Made by a program: the position numbers and the translations under genes
Notes under the pieces: model-generated
Told to the model about the DNA's origin: nothing
Database searches by the model: none
Seen by the model: only the letters and a program-made list of their open reading frames with translations
Shown: piece after piece, positions 37,676 through 47,443 of the stretch
Layout of the letters: the number at the start of each line of letters is the position of its first letter
Numbering within the stretch: the stretch's first letter is position 1
Assembly (NCBI GenBank): GCA_963710675.1
Contig: CAVQBE010000019.1
Coordinates: forward strand, 1 to 64,000
Direction of reading: 5' to 3'
DNA length: 64,000 bases
Origin: JACCZX01 sp963710675
GTDB taxonomy: Bacteria; Pseudomonadota; Gammaproteobacteria; Burkholderiales; Burkholderiaceae_F

Positions 37676-39343
37676 TTACACCCGCGCAGATATCTTGAGC
37701 TTCGCCTCGTCAATTTCATAGCAGGCGAGGACTCGCCCGGCAGCGTCGAACAGGGCGTTCGTGTTGTTTTCGCTGATGATTCCGCTATCGATAAAGTAAT
37801 CCACGAAGCGAGAGGTATTGAAGAAGTATGACCGTGGCAAATCCGCCAGTCCCAGGTAGTGAACCTCGTACGTGTAGCGCGCGAGTTCGCTAATCAGCCC
37901 CAGCTTTTCATTGGAATGAGGGTGAACATTGGTGCGGACATACGTCTGCATCTCCTCACCCGGTAGTAGTTTCGAGCACATCAGGTTGGACAAATAGTCG
38001 CCGACTCGCGCGAGTGTCTTGCGCGCGAGGGTTGCCGGAAGATCATTCGAGCACAGCGAGAGGCTCGCTGTTTCCGCATCACTGACGCGCACTTTTTCGG
38101 GCATCGCCGCGATCGTCTGTACAAAGCAATCGCCTAGTTCTGCGCGAGCCGCTTTGTAGGCTGGCTTGTTTGCGTCGGCCACGCGCAGAAATTTCGCAGC
38201 ATGTGCCAGATGCCCCCACTCATGCATGACGCGCGCGCCGAGGAACAGCCGAAAGTAGAGCGGCGCGGGGGCCGCCAGATAGTCGAACCCTTTCTGTGCC
38301 AACTTGTGGACCATCAAGCGCCGGGCGGGATCGAGATAGGTGCCGCCTCCGGTCTCAAGCACGGCGTAATTTTTCGGCAGCGCGTCGATATCGGTCACGC
38401 GCTCGAGAAATTGCCGGGAACGCTCATCTATCGTGCGCAAGTCCTCGTGCAAACTCGCGACGGCATCATCGGTGGCATTGATCAGCGCGCGCCGCATCCA
38501 GCGCGGATCATTCATTTCTGGGGACCACACCGTCGTCCCTTCGGGCGCAACGACGATCACTTGGGCATGTGTTTGCTGCAGCCAATCGCACAACGCATCG
38601 ACGGTCCGTGAGCGTGCTGGCACGGCGGTTGGCGCGTTGACTTGCAAAGCGTTGCTAACTGCTTCCTCGGCTTTCGCGCACAGGGCGGTTATCTGCGGCT
38701 CCAAGCGCTTCGGCGCGTACAGTTCGGCGCCGTCAACGACCTCAAGATACGGCTCGGTAATGTCCTGTTGGGGTTCGCGCAGCGGAACGTGAAAAAGCTC
38801 GTCGATCCAATCGAACGCACTTGCCATTGCTGTGAAACACGGCGCGTCCGGTCGGGTCGCAACCGCTGCGGCGCTAGCAAACGCGCTTCGGCATGCATCG
38901 TCGCGATCGAACCAGTAACTCAGGTTGCAAATCACCGCCGCCTGCACTGATTTCAGCAGCGCCAGCCGGTCGACGTGCACCAACATATAAGCGACATATT
39001 CTGGATGCGTGGATAGGTCGGATGCGTACAGCAACGAAGACGTGCCGATGAACGGCTCCATGTAAGGAAAGATGCCGCGTTGCTCGGAAAGAAGTAGAAG
39101 GTTCGTCTGGCGCGGTGGAAACCACGAGCTTGGTGCTCGCGCGAAAAGATCACGACAGCGCTGCCAGTACAGCGCGTTACCTCGCTCGAGACAGTCGATT
39201 TGCTCCGCAGACAGGCGGCCTTCGCCAATCACAAACTCCGCAAACTTCGCGTCGAGGCCATGCTCGTCGAGCGCCTCGGCCGGAACCACGACAATGTGTG
39301 GGTGTGCCAGCGCAAAGCGACGCATCGCAACAGAGATCGACAT
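37676..39343 (-). CDS. Uncharacterised protein with an HExxH metalloprotease-like motif
   Basis: An intact 555-residue protein that I do not recognise. It has no signal peptide and no membrane span, so it is probably cytoplasmic. Residues 374-378 are HEWGH in the context LFLGARVMHEWGHLAHAAKFLRV, a gluzincin-like zinc site. A candidate third ligand is the Glu of ARAELGDCF 28 residues after the first His. The N-terminal half includes NLLLLSEQRGIFPYMEPFIGTSSLLYASDL and the middle has a region with PEGTTVWSPEMNDPRWMRRALINATDDA. It could be a peptidase or a pseudoenzyme. It stands alone, convergent with dsbB. Confidence 0.6.
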   Translation of the reverse strand: MSISVAMRRFALAHPHIVVVPAEALDEHGLDAKFAEFVIGEGRLSAEQIDCLERGNALYWQRCRDLFARAPSSWFPPRQTNLLLLSEQRGIFPYMEPFIGTSSLLYASDLSTHPEYVAYMLVHVDRLALLKSVQAAVICNLSYWFDRDDACRSAFASAAAVATRPDAPCFTAMASAFDWIDELFHVPLREPQQDITEPYLEVVDGAELYAPKRLEPQITALCAKAEEAVSNALQVNAPTAVPARSRTVDALCDWLQQTHAQVIVVAPEGTTVWSPEMNDPRWMRRALINATDDAVASLHEDLRTIDERSRQFLERVTDIDALPKNYAVLETGGGTYLDPARRLMVHKLAQKGFDYLAAPAPLYFRLFLGARVMHEWGHLAHAAKFLRVADANKPAYKAARAELGDCFVQTIAAMPEKVRVSDAETASLSLCSNDLPATLARKTLARVGDYLSNLMCSKLLPGEEMQTYVRTNVHPHSNEKLGLISELARYTYEVHYLGLADLPRSYFFNTSRFVDYFIDSGIISENNTNALFDAAGRVLACYEIDEAKLKISARV

Positions 39344-39450
39344 GCAATCGACTCTATCACTGCAATTTCGTTGAACATCGACAAAAAAGCGTCTTTGAAA
39401 TCACCCCGAAAGCGACCCGAATTCCAGCGTGTGTTCGACCTGATTTCCCG

Positions 39451-39468
39451 CTAATCCGAGCGGATTAG
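39451..39468. promoter_or_regulatory. Palindromic operator-like site upstream of the cytochrome-like/DUF1501 operon
   Basis: CTAATCCG and CGGATTAG flank AG, a perfect 8-bp dyad. It lies in the 279-base spacer between the divergent HExxH gene and the lipoprotein gene, about 155 bases before the latter. Size and shape fit a dimeric regulator site; which gene it controls is unknown. Confidence 0.45.
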
Positions 39469-39622
39469 CCGATGTCTAAAACCCAGCAAATACGCGGCTT
39501 TAGCGACGTCGCCGAAAACCAAAGGGTAGTGACGAATCATCCTTACCCACGAGTTATTTTTTACTCGAACGCAGGCACAGTTTGCCTCCGGTAAGCCTTG
39601 CAAATCCCTTAGGGAGAGAACA

Positions 39623-41909
39623 ATGACGGACAGACTTAACGCACGCATCGCGATCCCACTGCTCGCAGTGGTGGGCGCGCTCTCGGGGTGCGGTGGTGGT
39701 GATACAGGAACCACGGCAGCACCGGCGCCGGCGCAAACAGCTGCCGCAACGTGCGCAACGCCACCGCAGGCTTTCACTGCGACGGTATGGCCGAGCATGA
39801 GCAGCACATGCGTTGTGTGTCACCGTGCAGGCGCGGTCGCCAGCGGTACGCGGCTCGTATTCGCAGCCGGCGGCTCAGCAGAGATGAACTACGGCGTGCT
39901 GCGGACCTTTGCGGCCGCCAATGGGGATCTGCTGATGTCGAAATCAATCGGCTTGCCGACGCATAGCGGCGGCAAGGTATATGGCGACGCGAATTCGCAG
40001 CAATACAAAGATCTCGCAGCGCTGCTTCCAAAGTTGAAAGAAAGCTGCAGCAGCGAAGTACTCGCGACCGGTCAGTTCTGGAACGACGTCAAGTTTGCGG
40101 ACAACGCGACGACCCTGCAGAAAGCATCCGTACTATTTGCCGGACGCAATCCCACGCCGACAGAAGCGGCGGCTGTGGCGGGCGGTGGCGAAACCGTGCT
40201 GCGCCAGCAAATACGCGCCTACATGGACAACGGTCCGGTGTTCGATGCCTTCCTGAATGAAGCTGGACAAGTTCAATTCCTGACGAACGGCGTCGTGGTG
40301 TTCGGCAACGATCGTGGTCTGGACCCCGCCGACTTCCCGTTGGCCGCAGATGTGATCAACAACAACAACCCGCCAGCCGGAGTTCGTGCGCGGTTTGAAA
40401 CCACGATCCGCAACGAGCCGATCAACATGATGAAGTACATCGTGAAGAACGATCGGCCATGGACGGAGATCGTTGCTGGGAAATACACAGTCGTGAACGG
40501 CGTTACGGCGCCATTGCTCGGCGCGGCGGTCACGGGAACTTTCGTGAACCCGGCCGACGACAATGAGTTTCTGCCAGCAACCATCCCGAACGCGCGGCTC
40601 GGCGGCTATGCGCGAGCAGGCAGGCGTGATGACGAGTCACGCGATGTTGGACCGCTTTCCCACCACGGAAACCAACCGCAATCGTCATCGCGTCAGCGAG
40701 ATGATGAAGCGATTCGCGGGTGTCTACATCCCTCTGCTGGCCTCCCGACCGCTTGAGGATGGGCAGTTCAGAGTCACGGTAATGGACAACCCTGGTTGCG
40801 CCGTCTGCCACGACATCATGGATCCGATGGCCGCGGCATTCCAGAACTGGGCGCCGGACAATCGCTTCCGCCCGATGGGTGCGGGTGCGACAGCGCATGC
40901 GTTGCCGAACGTCTACATGTCGACCAACTACATGAACGACGCCAAAGGCAATGAGTTCTACCGGATGGGCGACAACTGGTTCCGCGACAGCAAGGCGCCA
41001 GGCTATGGCAGCACGCCCATGCCCAATGGCTACAACAATCCGAAGGCTGCGGAATGGTTCGGCGACCAGCTAGCTGCTGATCCGCGCTTCGCGATCGGTT
41101 CCGTCGGCTTTTGGTACAAGGCGTTGTTCCATCGTGACGTGTTGCAGCCGGACACCGATACCACCGGGCCGGACGCCGCTGGCCGGGCAGCCGCGTACAA
41201 CGCGCAGCAGGAAGAGTTCAAAGAGCTCGCTGCACGCTTCGCCGCTGGCGGGTACCAGGTCAAGAGTCTGTTAGTCGATCTGATGCTGAGCAAGCAGGCG
41301 CGCGCCATCGGTATCAGCGGCACGGTAAGCGCCCAACGCGCCACTTCCCTTGCATCCATCGGGCCCGGCAACCTGCTTTCGGCCGGACGCTTGAACCGGA
41401 AGTTCATTGGTGTGATGGGTTCGGCTCACACCGGCTTCAACAATCCGTACGCCGGTGCAGCGCTGCAGTACTCGGAGTTCGACGGCATCACCCGCACCTC
41501 GATGGCGCAAAACTTCACGTCCAGTCAGGTAGCCGCTCTGGATGGCGCGGCCGTGCAGAATGCCTGCAGATGGTTGCAGGCCGACTTGGCGAAACCTGTG
41601 GCCGACCGTCTGTTGTTGCCGATGGTGACGCTGGCTGACACGCCGACGACCCAGGCGGGCACCGACAAGATCCTGGCGAACATCGTCTTTATGTTTGACA
41701 AGCTGTGGAACCAGCGTGTCACGACGACGGATGCGGAAGTGCAGCGCATGTACAAGCTGCTGGTCGACACATACAACGATCGCGCCACCGCGTCGCCGCG
41801 GCCGGTTAACTGCCAGTTCAATGCGGCCAATGATGCGAATTACATGGGACGCACCTGGGCGACGGGCCTGATCTACATAATTGGCGATCCAGCCTTCACT
41901 TCGTTCTAA
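39623..41909 (+). CDS. Cytochrome-like lipoprotein related to DUF1588/DUF1592 proteins (one frame break near 40613)
   Basis: Lipoprotein signal with lipobox LSGC (Cys23), then a Thr/Ala linker and a c-type haem motif CVVCH at residues 63-67. Near 40613 the frame changes inside GGY...AGVMTSHAMLDRFPTTETNRNRHRVSEMMKRF, which resembles DUF1588. A second motif, CAVCH, follows in DNPGCAVCHDIMDPMAAAFQNW. The rest is helical (FKELAARFAAGGYQVKSLLVDLMLSKQARA). Joined length is about 761 residues. In planctomycetes and myxobacteria such proteins pair with DUF1501/DUF1552 proteins, as here. A role in outer-membrane or periplasmic electron transfer or polymer use is possible. A good ribosome site (AGGGAGAGAAC) precedes the ATG. 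Confidence 0.75.
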
Positions 41910-41937
41910 CCGGTTGCCGACTAAAGGAGTTATTTAA

Positions 41938-43206
41938 ATGGACCGCAGAGAATTCCTCTTGAATACGGCAAAGGCAGCCGGAGTAACACTGCCGTGGTGG
42001 GGGCTGTTGCCGCTCTCCGCCAACGCCCAGACGCCTGCTTCGAAGATAGTTGTGTACTACCACTTCGATGGCGGACTTACCTGGGACTTTTGGACGGACC
42101 CGTCGGTTGATCCCCGTTACAACCTGTATACGCAACAGGGCTTGGCGATTCCGCGGATTGGAAACTTGGCGGTCGCGCCCATGGGAAATAACGAAGCGTT
42201 CTTCACCAGGTTCCGCGATCAGTGCCTTGTCTTGAATGGCTCCAACACGCAGACGAATAGCCACGAGGACGGGCAGCGTGTTCAGGAGACCGGCAAGCTT
42301 GCGATGGGCTTTGCACCGCTGTGCGAGCTGCACGCGGCAAAGGTGGCGGCTGGCATGCCCGCTGGGTGGTTGCTTAGGGATGGCGGCACGGTCAGCGCTG
42401 GGCTCTACCCGGCCACCGCGATACCCGATCAGAATCAGCTGCGCGCGATGATTGACCCGCTTGCGGTTAACGGCACGAACGACTACGTCAAGCGTGCTGA
42501 TTTCAGCAAAACGGTGGAAGCGCGCGCTGCGCGCCTCGAGGCGCTGAAGGCAAACGGAGTCATGCTGCCGAAGGAGCGTCTGATAACCGACGCGTTTATC
42601 GCTGGCAAAGAAGCGAGGGTTCGCCTGGCCGCCGTGGCCAACAATATTCCTGCGACCTTTGGTCAGTTTCCGGATCTCGAGGTTTCGCTGATCTGTGCTC
42701 AGTCCGGTATCACGGCGGCGATTCAAACTCAAAGCGGGGGATTTGACACCCACGGCGACGTTAACGGTAACAACCAGTCTTTAACGAATGCGACCAATCG
42801 GTTGACATACCTCTGGGATGAGGCGGCCCGACGTGGGATTGCAGACCGCCTGTTTGTGGTGGCGGCGGGCGAGTTCAGCCGCACTGAGTTGAATGGCAGC
42901 AATGGCAATGATCACGATAGCGTTGGTGCAGGCTGCTTGATCATGGGTCCTCCGGGTTGGGGCTTGGGCAATCGCGTCGTCGGTTACACGGGACCGAACC
43001 ATACTTCGAGGGCCATTAATCCGAAGACCGGGGCGCCCGATCCTAACGGTGTGATGATTACGTCGGCCCACATGCAGGACGCGCTGCGCACCTATCTCGG
43101 CGCGACGCCGACCAACCCCACGCAGGGGCTGGGGGTTCCGGCGAACGAGAAGCTGGACCTGTTCAACCCTGCGATGTCAACGGGGTACCCGACGCTTCCC
43201 GCTTGA
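41938..43206 (+). CDS. DUF1501-family exported protein
   Basis: The start MDRREFLLNTAKAAGVTLPWWGLLPLSANAQ is a signal that recalls Tat leaders (R-R-x-F-L) ending in SANAQ. The body has the DUF1501 pattern of an alkaline-phosphatase-like fold: SGGFDTHGDVNGNNQSL and VVAAGEFSRTELNGSNGNDHDSVGAGCLIMG (usual form SEFGRTP...DHG). Length is 422 residues, no defects. It starts 28 bases after the lipoprotein gene and ends by overlapping the next start, so these form one operon. Confidence 0.82.
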   Translation: MDRREFLLNTAKAAGVTLPWWGLLPLSANAQTPASKIVVYYHFDGGLTWDFWTDPSVDPRYNLYTQQGLAIPRIGNLAVAPMGNNEAFFTRFRDQCLVLNGSNTQTNSHEDGQRVQETGKLAMGFAPLCELHAAKVAAGMPAGWLLRDGGTVSAGLYPATAIPDQNQLRAMIDPLAVNGTNDYVKRADFSKTVEARAARLEALKANGVMLPKERLITDAFIAGKEARVRLAAVANNIPATFGQFPDLEVSLICAQSGITAAIQTQSGGFDTHGDVNGNNQSLTNATNRLTYLWDEAARRGIADRLFVVAAGEFSRTELNGSNGNDHDSVGAGCLIMGPPGWGLGNRVVGYTGPNHTSRAINPKTGAPDPNGVMITSAHMQDALRTYLGATPTNPTQGLGVPANEKLDLFNPAMSTGYPTLPA

Positions 43207-43907
43207 TCAATATCAAAGCTGAACGCCGCGCCGACCACCGCAAGGTGGTTTGGCGCGTGCTCGCATTCGGTGCGCTCGCACTTGCCGCTACGGGCAGTGG
43301 GGCAGCTGACCTCCGCGGTTTCGTTAGCGAGGGCGGCGCGGGTGTACTGCAGTACCAGCCCTGCAATGGGGCGGCAATGTCACAGCAGTTGTTCCCGATC
43401 GATGACAAGACGCCAAACGGCTCTTTACGGTCGGGCGTGGGCGCAGTTCGCCAGATCATGTTGCACCGATACCGGCCGCTGTATGTCGAGATGCGCGGAG
43501 ATCGCGGGAAGACGAATGTGACCGCGTACCAGTTTCAGAGAGCGCTTGGGACAGTTGAGTCATGCAAATCCTTGCCAAGCGATATTCCCTCGAAGGTACG
43601 CTTACTTGCTTCCGGCGAGGGTACGTCCTGGCGTCTCGTCGTAACTGATACGACCGCAGTCCTCCAGCTTCCCGATAGGGTATCCGTCAAGCTCCCAGTG
43701 GCCGCATTCAAAGCAGCCGGCACAAGTCAGGGAAGCAAGGAGGGTCTGGTTCGCACTTTCGATGCACAGGCAGTCGACGGACCTCCGATCCGTATCGAAG
43801 TGAATCCGCAGATGTGCAGCGACGGCCGGTCCGAAACTTCATATGGAGCGCGCGTAGATGTGCGCATTGAAAAGCGCTTGTTGCAAGGCTGCGCGGCGCG
43901 CTTTTGA
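43203..43907 (+). CDS. Exported COG3650-like hypothetical protein
   Basis: A 234-residue protein. The likely start is TTG at 43203, overlapping the previous stop (TTGA). A hydrophobic signal (VLAFGALALAATGSGA) is followed by LRGFVSEGGAGVLQYQPCNGAAMSQQLFPIDD. The C-terminus IEVNPQMCSDGRSETSYGARVDVRIEKRLLQGCA has the cysteine pair and the SDG...Y...GC pattern of the COG3650/HslJ-type domains found in envelope lipoproteins. Function unknown. It is the third gene of the cytochrome-like/DUF1501 operon. Confidence 0.6.
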   Translation: MINIKAERRADHRKVVWRVLAFGALALAATGSGAADLRGFVSEGGAGVLQYQPCNGAAMSQQLFPIDDKTPNGSLRSGVGAVRQIMLHRYRPLYVEMRGDRGKTNVTAYQFQRALGTVESCKSLPSDIPSKVRLLASGEGTSWRLVVTDTTAVLQLPDRVSVKLPVAAFKAAGTSQGSKEGLVRTFDAQAVDGPPIRIEVNPQMCSDGRSETSYGARVDVRIEKRLLQGCAARF

Positions 43908-43964
43908 GCGAGGCAATCGGTAGTCGACGGTTTCTTTTCAGGAGCGGGTACATTTCGACCGCTC

Positions 43965-44741
43965 ATGAAAATCGCCACATTCAACGTCAACGGCATTACA
44001 TCCCGTCTTCCGCGCCTTCTCGAATGGCTAGAGGAGTTCAGTCCCGACATTGCATGTCTGCAGGAGCTGAAGACATCTGACGCGACGTTTCCGCAACTCG
44101 CCATTCAGGGCGCGGGATACGGCGCAATCTGGCACGGCCAGAAGGGCTTCAACGGGGTCGCGATTCTTGCGAAGGGCACTGAACCGAGAGAGCGGCGGCG
44201 CGGATTACCAAACGACCCCGACGACACGCACAGCCGGTACCTCGAGGCGTCGGTCAATGGGCTTATCGTCGGATCAATTTATTTGCCAAACGGAAACCCG
44301 CAGCCTGGACCGAAGTTCGATTACAAGCTGGCCTGGTTCCGGCGGCTGATCGATCATGCCGCGCAGTTGTATGACTGTGGCAACGACGTCGTGCTGGTGG
44401 GCGACTACAACGTCGTGCCGACCGACAACGTGTATGACATCTATTCACCGCGGTCATATCTTGACGACGCGTTGCTGCAACCGGAAACGCGTGCGGCGTG
44501 GCGGAGGCTGCTCGAACAAGGTTGGACTGATGCAATCCACACGCTGCATCCGGACGCGGCTATGTATACCTATTGGGACTACTTCAGAAACCGGTGGTCG
44601 CGTGATGCCGGGCTTCGTATCGATCATTTGTTGCTGAATGCGAGCGCCGCAGCCCGGCTTAAGGAAGCGGGGGTCGATAAGGCGATGCGTGGCAGGGAGA
44701 AGCCGAGCGACCACGCGCCCGCCTGGGTTGTCCTGGAGTAG
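43965..44741 (+). CDS. xthA: Exodeoxyribonuclease III
   Basis: AP endonuclease and 3' exonuclease for base excision repair. Motifs of the endonuclease/exonuclease/phosphatase fold: KIATFNVNGI at the start, CLQELKTSDATFP (metal Glu), YLEASVNGLIVGSIYLPNG, VLVGDYNVVPTDNVYD (catalytic Asp/Asn), TYWDYFRNRWSRDAGLRIDHLLL and the final SDHAPAWV (catalytic His). Length is 258 residues, no defects. Whether it is the XthA or ExoA subtype is not decided. Confidence 0.94.
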   Translation: MKIATFNVNGITSRLPRLLEWLEEFSPDIACLQELKTSDATFPQLAIQGAGYGAIWHGQKGFNGVAILAKGTEPRERRRGLPNDPDDTHSRYLEASVNGLIVGSIYLPNGNPQPGPKFDYKLAWFRRLIDHAAQLYDCGNDVVLVGDYNVVPTDNVYDIYSPRSYLDDALLQPETRAAWRRLLEQGWTDAIHTLHPDAAMYTYWDYFRNRWSRDAGLRIDHLLLNASAAARLKEAGVDKAMRGREKPSDHAPAWVVLE

Positions 44742-44805
44742 CGGTGGGGAAAGATTGGGTAGCTGCGTGCGACCAATTTGACCGCTGTGCACCGGGGAGC
44801 AGAAA

Positions 44806-45264
44806 ATGAATTTCAAATTGAAGTCTCTTGTCGCCGGCGCCGCATTGAGTGCGATTGCGCTTGCGGCACGTGCCGGCGAGTTCAATGAAAGCAGCGGTGT
44901 TGCAATCAAAGGCTACGATCCCGTCGCGTTCTTCAAGGAGAGCAAGCCAGTGCGTGGTAAGGACAACTTGCGGTTTGATTACAAAGGTTCGACTTTCATC
45001 TTTAGCAACGCCGACAATCGTGCCGCATTTGCTGCAGATCCAGAAAAGTATGTTCCGCAGTACGGTGGTTACTGCGCGTTCGGAACTGCACGCGGCTACA
45101 AGGCCGACATCGACCCTGCGACTTTCACGGTCGTCGACGGCCGGCTTTATCTGAACTACAACACGCAGGTTCAGAAAGAATGGGCAGCTGACAGGGCGCG
45201 CTTTATCCGTCAGGCCGATGAACGCTGGCCTGCGGTAAGGAAGACGGAAAAAGTATTCCGTTAG
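44806..45264 (+). CDS. Exported YHS-domain protein
   Basis: A 152-residue protein with a signal peptide (ending ALAARA). A YHS domain follows: VAIKGYDPVAFFKESKPVRGKDNLRFDYKGSTFIFSNADNRAAFAADPEKYVPQYGGYCAFGTARG. YHS domains occur with copper-handling proteins and some oxidoreductases; metal binding here is an inference. It is separated from xthA by 64 bases and convergent with glnS. Confidence 0.85.
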   Translation: MNFKLKSLVAGAALSAIALAARAGEFNESSGVAIKGYDPVAFFKESKPVRGKDNLRFDYKGSTFIFSNADNRAAFAADPEKYVPQYGGYCAFGTARGYKADIDPATFTVVDGRLYLNYNTQVQKEWAADRARFIRQADERWPAVRKTEKVFR

Positions 45265-45269
45265 TGCGG

Positions 45270-47393
45270 CTACTTGCCGGACGCTTCTCTCAGCGTCACG
45301 GCCAAATTAAAGACCGGCGTCTCGCTCGTGTGGTCGTTTAGATCCGCTACAAAGTACCCGTTCCGTTCAAACTGAAACTTGTCATCCGGCTTCGCGTGCG
45401 CGAGCGACGGTTCGATGAAGGCGCGTAGCACTTGCTTGCTGTTTGGATTGATCAGCGCACGAAAGTCCTTGTCGCCCGCATCCGGATAGGGATCGGTGAA
45501 CAATCGATCGAACACCCGTACTTCTGCGGGAATGCTATCGGCCACTGACAGCCAATGAATCGCGGCACGGGTCTTGACGCTGTTGGCGCCAGGCGAGCCG
45601 CTCTTTGTCTCCGGCAGATACTCGGCATGAACTTCGACGACATTTCCGGTCCCGTCTTTGACGACGCTATGCGCGCGGATCACATACCCATATCGCAGTC
45701 GGACCGGCTGTCCGGCACCGCCCGGGCCAAGCGCTAGGCGGTAGTAATCGGGGGGCGCGTTGTCCATGAAGTCCTCGGCCTCGATCCACATCTCGCGGCT
45801 GATGCGCAAGCTACGCGTGCCGAGCTCCGGCTTATGCGGATGCACGGGTGCTTGCGTTTCCTCGGTCAGATCGACGGGGAAGTTGTCGAGGACGAGCTTG
45901 ATTGGCCGCAGCACCGCGGTCGCGCGCGGTACTGTGGGTTCCAGATCGTCGCGCAGTGCCTGTTCCAGCAGCGCGTAGTCGATCCACTGCGGCGATTTAC
46001 TAACGCCCGTACGGTCCATGAAAAGTTGCAGGCTTTGCGGCGTGTACCCGCGTCTTCGCAGTCCGACGATGGTTGGCATGCGCGGGTCGTCCCACCCGTC
46101 AACTAGGCCTTCATCGACCATCTGAAAGAGCTTGCGTTTGCTGGTGACGACGTACGTCACCGCGAGGCGATTGAACTCGTGCTGATGCGGCAGAAGAAAA
46201 GGGTTCGCCTTGCGCTCATCAAGCGCAGATTGCAGCAGGGGAGTGAAGCACTGTGTTTGCTCGCGCAGCAATTTAAAAAATTCGTCGGAATCGTGCGCAG
46301 CCAGATCGGAGTTTTTGCTCCACGACGCGAACATCGTTTCAGCGCGGCGCTCGTAGCGACTCGCACCCAATTTGTAGCCGTGGTTATGACAATGCAGTGC
46401 AAATTCGCGGCGCGATTCAATTCCGGCATCGTATATTTTGTCGAGCATCCGCTTTGCCGCCTCATATTGCGGCTGGCGCAGCAACGGCACGATGCGCTCC
46501 AGCACCCAGTCGTACCAGGGGCGCTGGTCTTCGAACTCCAGCGTGCAGATTGAGTGCGTAATGTTCTCCAACGCATCCTCGATCGGGTGCGCATACGCGT
46601 ACAGCGGATACACCACCCACTTTGTGCCGGTCATGTGATGCTCGGCGAAGCGAATGCGGTAGATGACTGGGTCGCGCATGTTGATATTGGGCGATGCCAT
46701 GTCGATCTTCGCGCGCAGCACCATCGTGCCTTCGGCGTGCTTGCCCGCGCGCATTTCGCGGAACAGCCGCAATGACTCCGAAATTGGCCGGTCCCGATAA
46801 GGCGAGTCAGTGCCGACTTGTGTCAGCGTCCCGCGGTTGGCGCGGATGTCGTCCGCACTCTGTTCGTCGACGTACGCGTAGCCGGTTTCGATCAAATATT
46901 CGGCAAAGCGATACATATCCTCGAAATAATCGCTTGCGTGATACAGATTCGATTCGGGTCCCTGCGGCGTCGCGTGCTCCCAATCGAATCCGATCCAGCG
47001 AACTGATTCGAGAATTGAGTCGACGAACTCCTGGTCTTCCTTGACCGGATTCGTATCGTCGAACCGCATATGACATCGCCCGCTGAAATCGCGCGCGAGT
47101 CCAAAGTTCAGGCAGATCGACTTCGCGTGGCCGATATGCAGATAGCCATTGGGCTCGGGTGGAAAGCGTGTACGGATTCGTGCCGGATCATCCGGCGCGT
47201 GTGCATGAACGTCGTAGGGCCCTGGATGGCCCGCCCATTGGCGCGGCTCATAGGTGCCTCGCACCAGGTCTTCTGTGATGATGTTGCGGATGAAGTTGGT
47301 CGCATGGCCGGCGGGCTTCTCTTCTGCCGCCTTGCTCCGACTACCGCTCTTGCTGTCCACCTTGCCGCCGCTAGCGGCCCGCTTATCCATCAA
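45270..47393 (-). CDS. glnS: Glutaminyl-tRNA synthetase with a ~97-residue internal insertion
   Basis: Charges tRNA-Gln with glutamine. Class I signatures: FPPEPNGYLHIGHAKSICLNFG (HIGH at residues 86-89), FDDTNPVKEDQEFVDSI, and the KMSKS equivalent VVTSKRKL at 415-422. The anticodon-binding beta barrels follow. It has 707 residues against 554 in E. coli. An N-terminal basic extension (~30 residues) explains part. The rest is a segment between WVLERI (ends at 301) and LPHQHEFNRL (starts at 401), where relatives have only a few residues. The extra segment (302-398, DNA 46200-46490) is in frame, helical in look and includes YEAAKRMLDKIYDAG, LHCHNHGYKLGASRYERRAE and HDSDEFFKLLREQ. The catalytic parts look intact, so the enzyme should be active. 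Confidence 0.93.
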   Translation of the reverse strand: MMDKRAASGGKVDSKSGSRSKAAEEKPAGHATNFIRNIITEDLVRGTYEPRQWAGHPGPYDVHAHAPDDPARIRTRFPPEPNGYLHIGHAKSICLNFGLARDFSGRCHMRFDDTNPVKEDQEFVDSILESVRWIGFDWEHATPQGPESNLYHASDYFEDMYRFAEYLIETGYAYVDEQSADDIRANRGTLTQVGTDSPYRDRPISESLRLFREMRAGKHAEGTMVLRAKIDMASPNINMRDPVIYRIRFAEHHMTGTKWVVYPLYAYAHPIEDALENITHSICTLEFEDQRPWYDWVLERIVPLLRQPQYEAAKRMLDKIYDAGIESRREFALHCHNHGYKLGASRYERRAETMFASWSKNSDLAAHDSDEFFKLLREQTQCFTPLLQSALDERKANPFLLPHQHEFNRLAVTYVVTSKRKLFQMVDEGLVDGWDDPRMPTIVGLRRRGYTPQSLQLFMDRTGVSKSPQWIDYALLEQALRDDLEPTVPRATAVLRPIKLVLDNFPVDLTEETQAPVHPHKPELGTRSLRISREMWIEAEDFMDNAPPDYYRLALGPGGAGQPVRLRYGYVIRAHSVVKDGTGNVVEVHAEYLPETKSGSPGANSVKTRAAIHWLSVADSIPAEVRVFDRLFTDPYPDAGDKDFRALINPNSKQVLRAFIEPSLAHAKPDDKFQFERNGYFVADLNDHTSETPVFNLAVTLREASGK

Positions 47394-47443
47394 TGCTGCT
47401 TACGCGCCGTCGACAAAACGCGCGATTGTAGCGAGGCGAGTCG

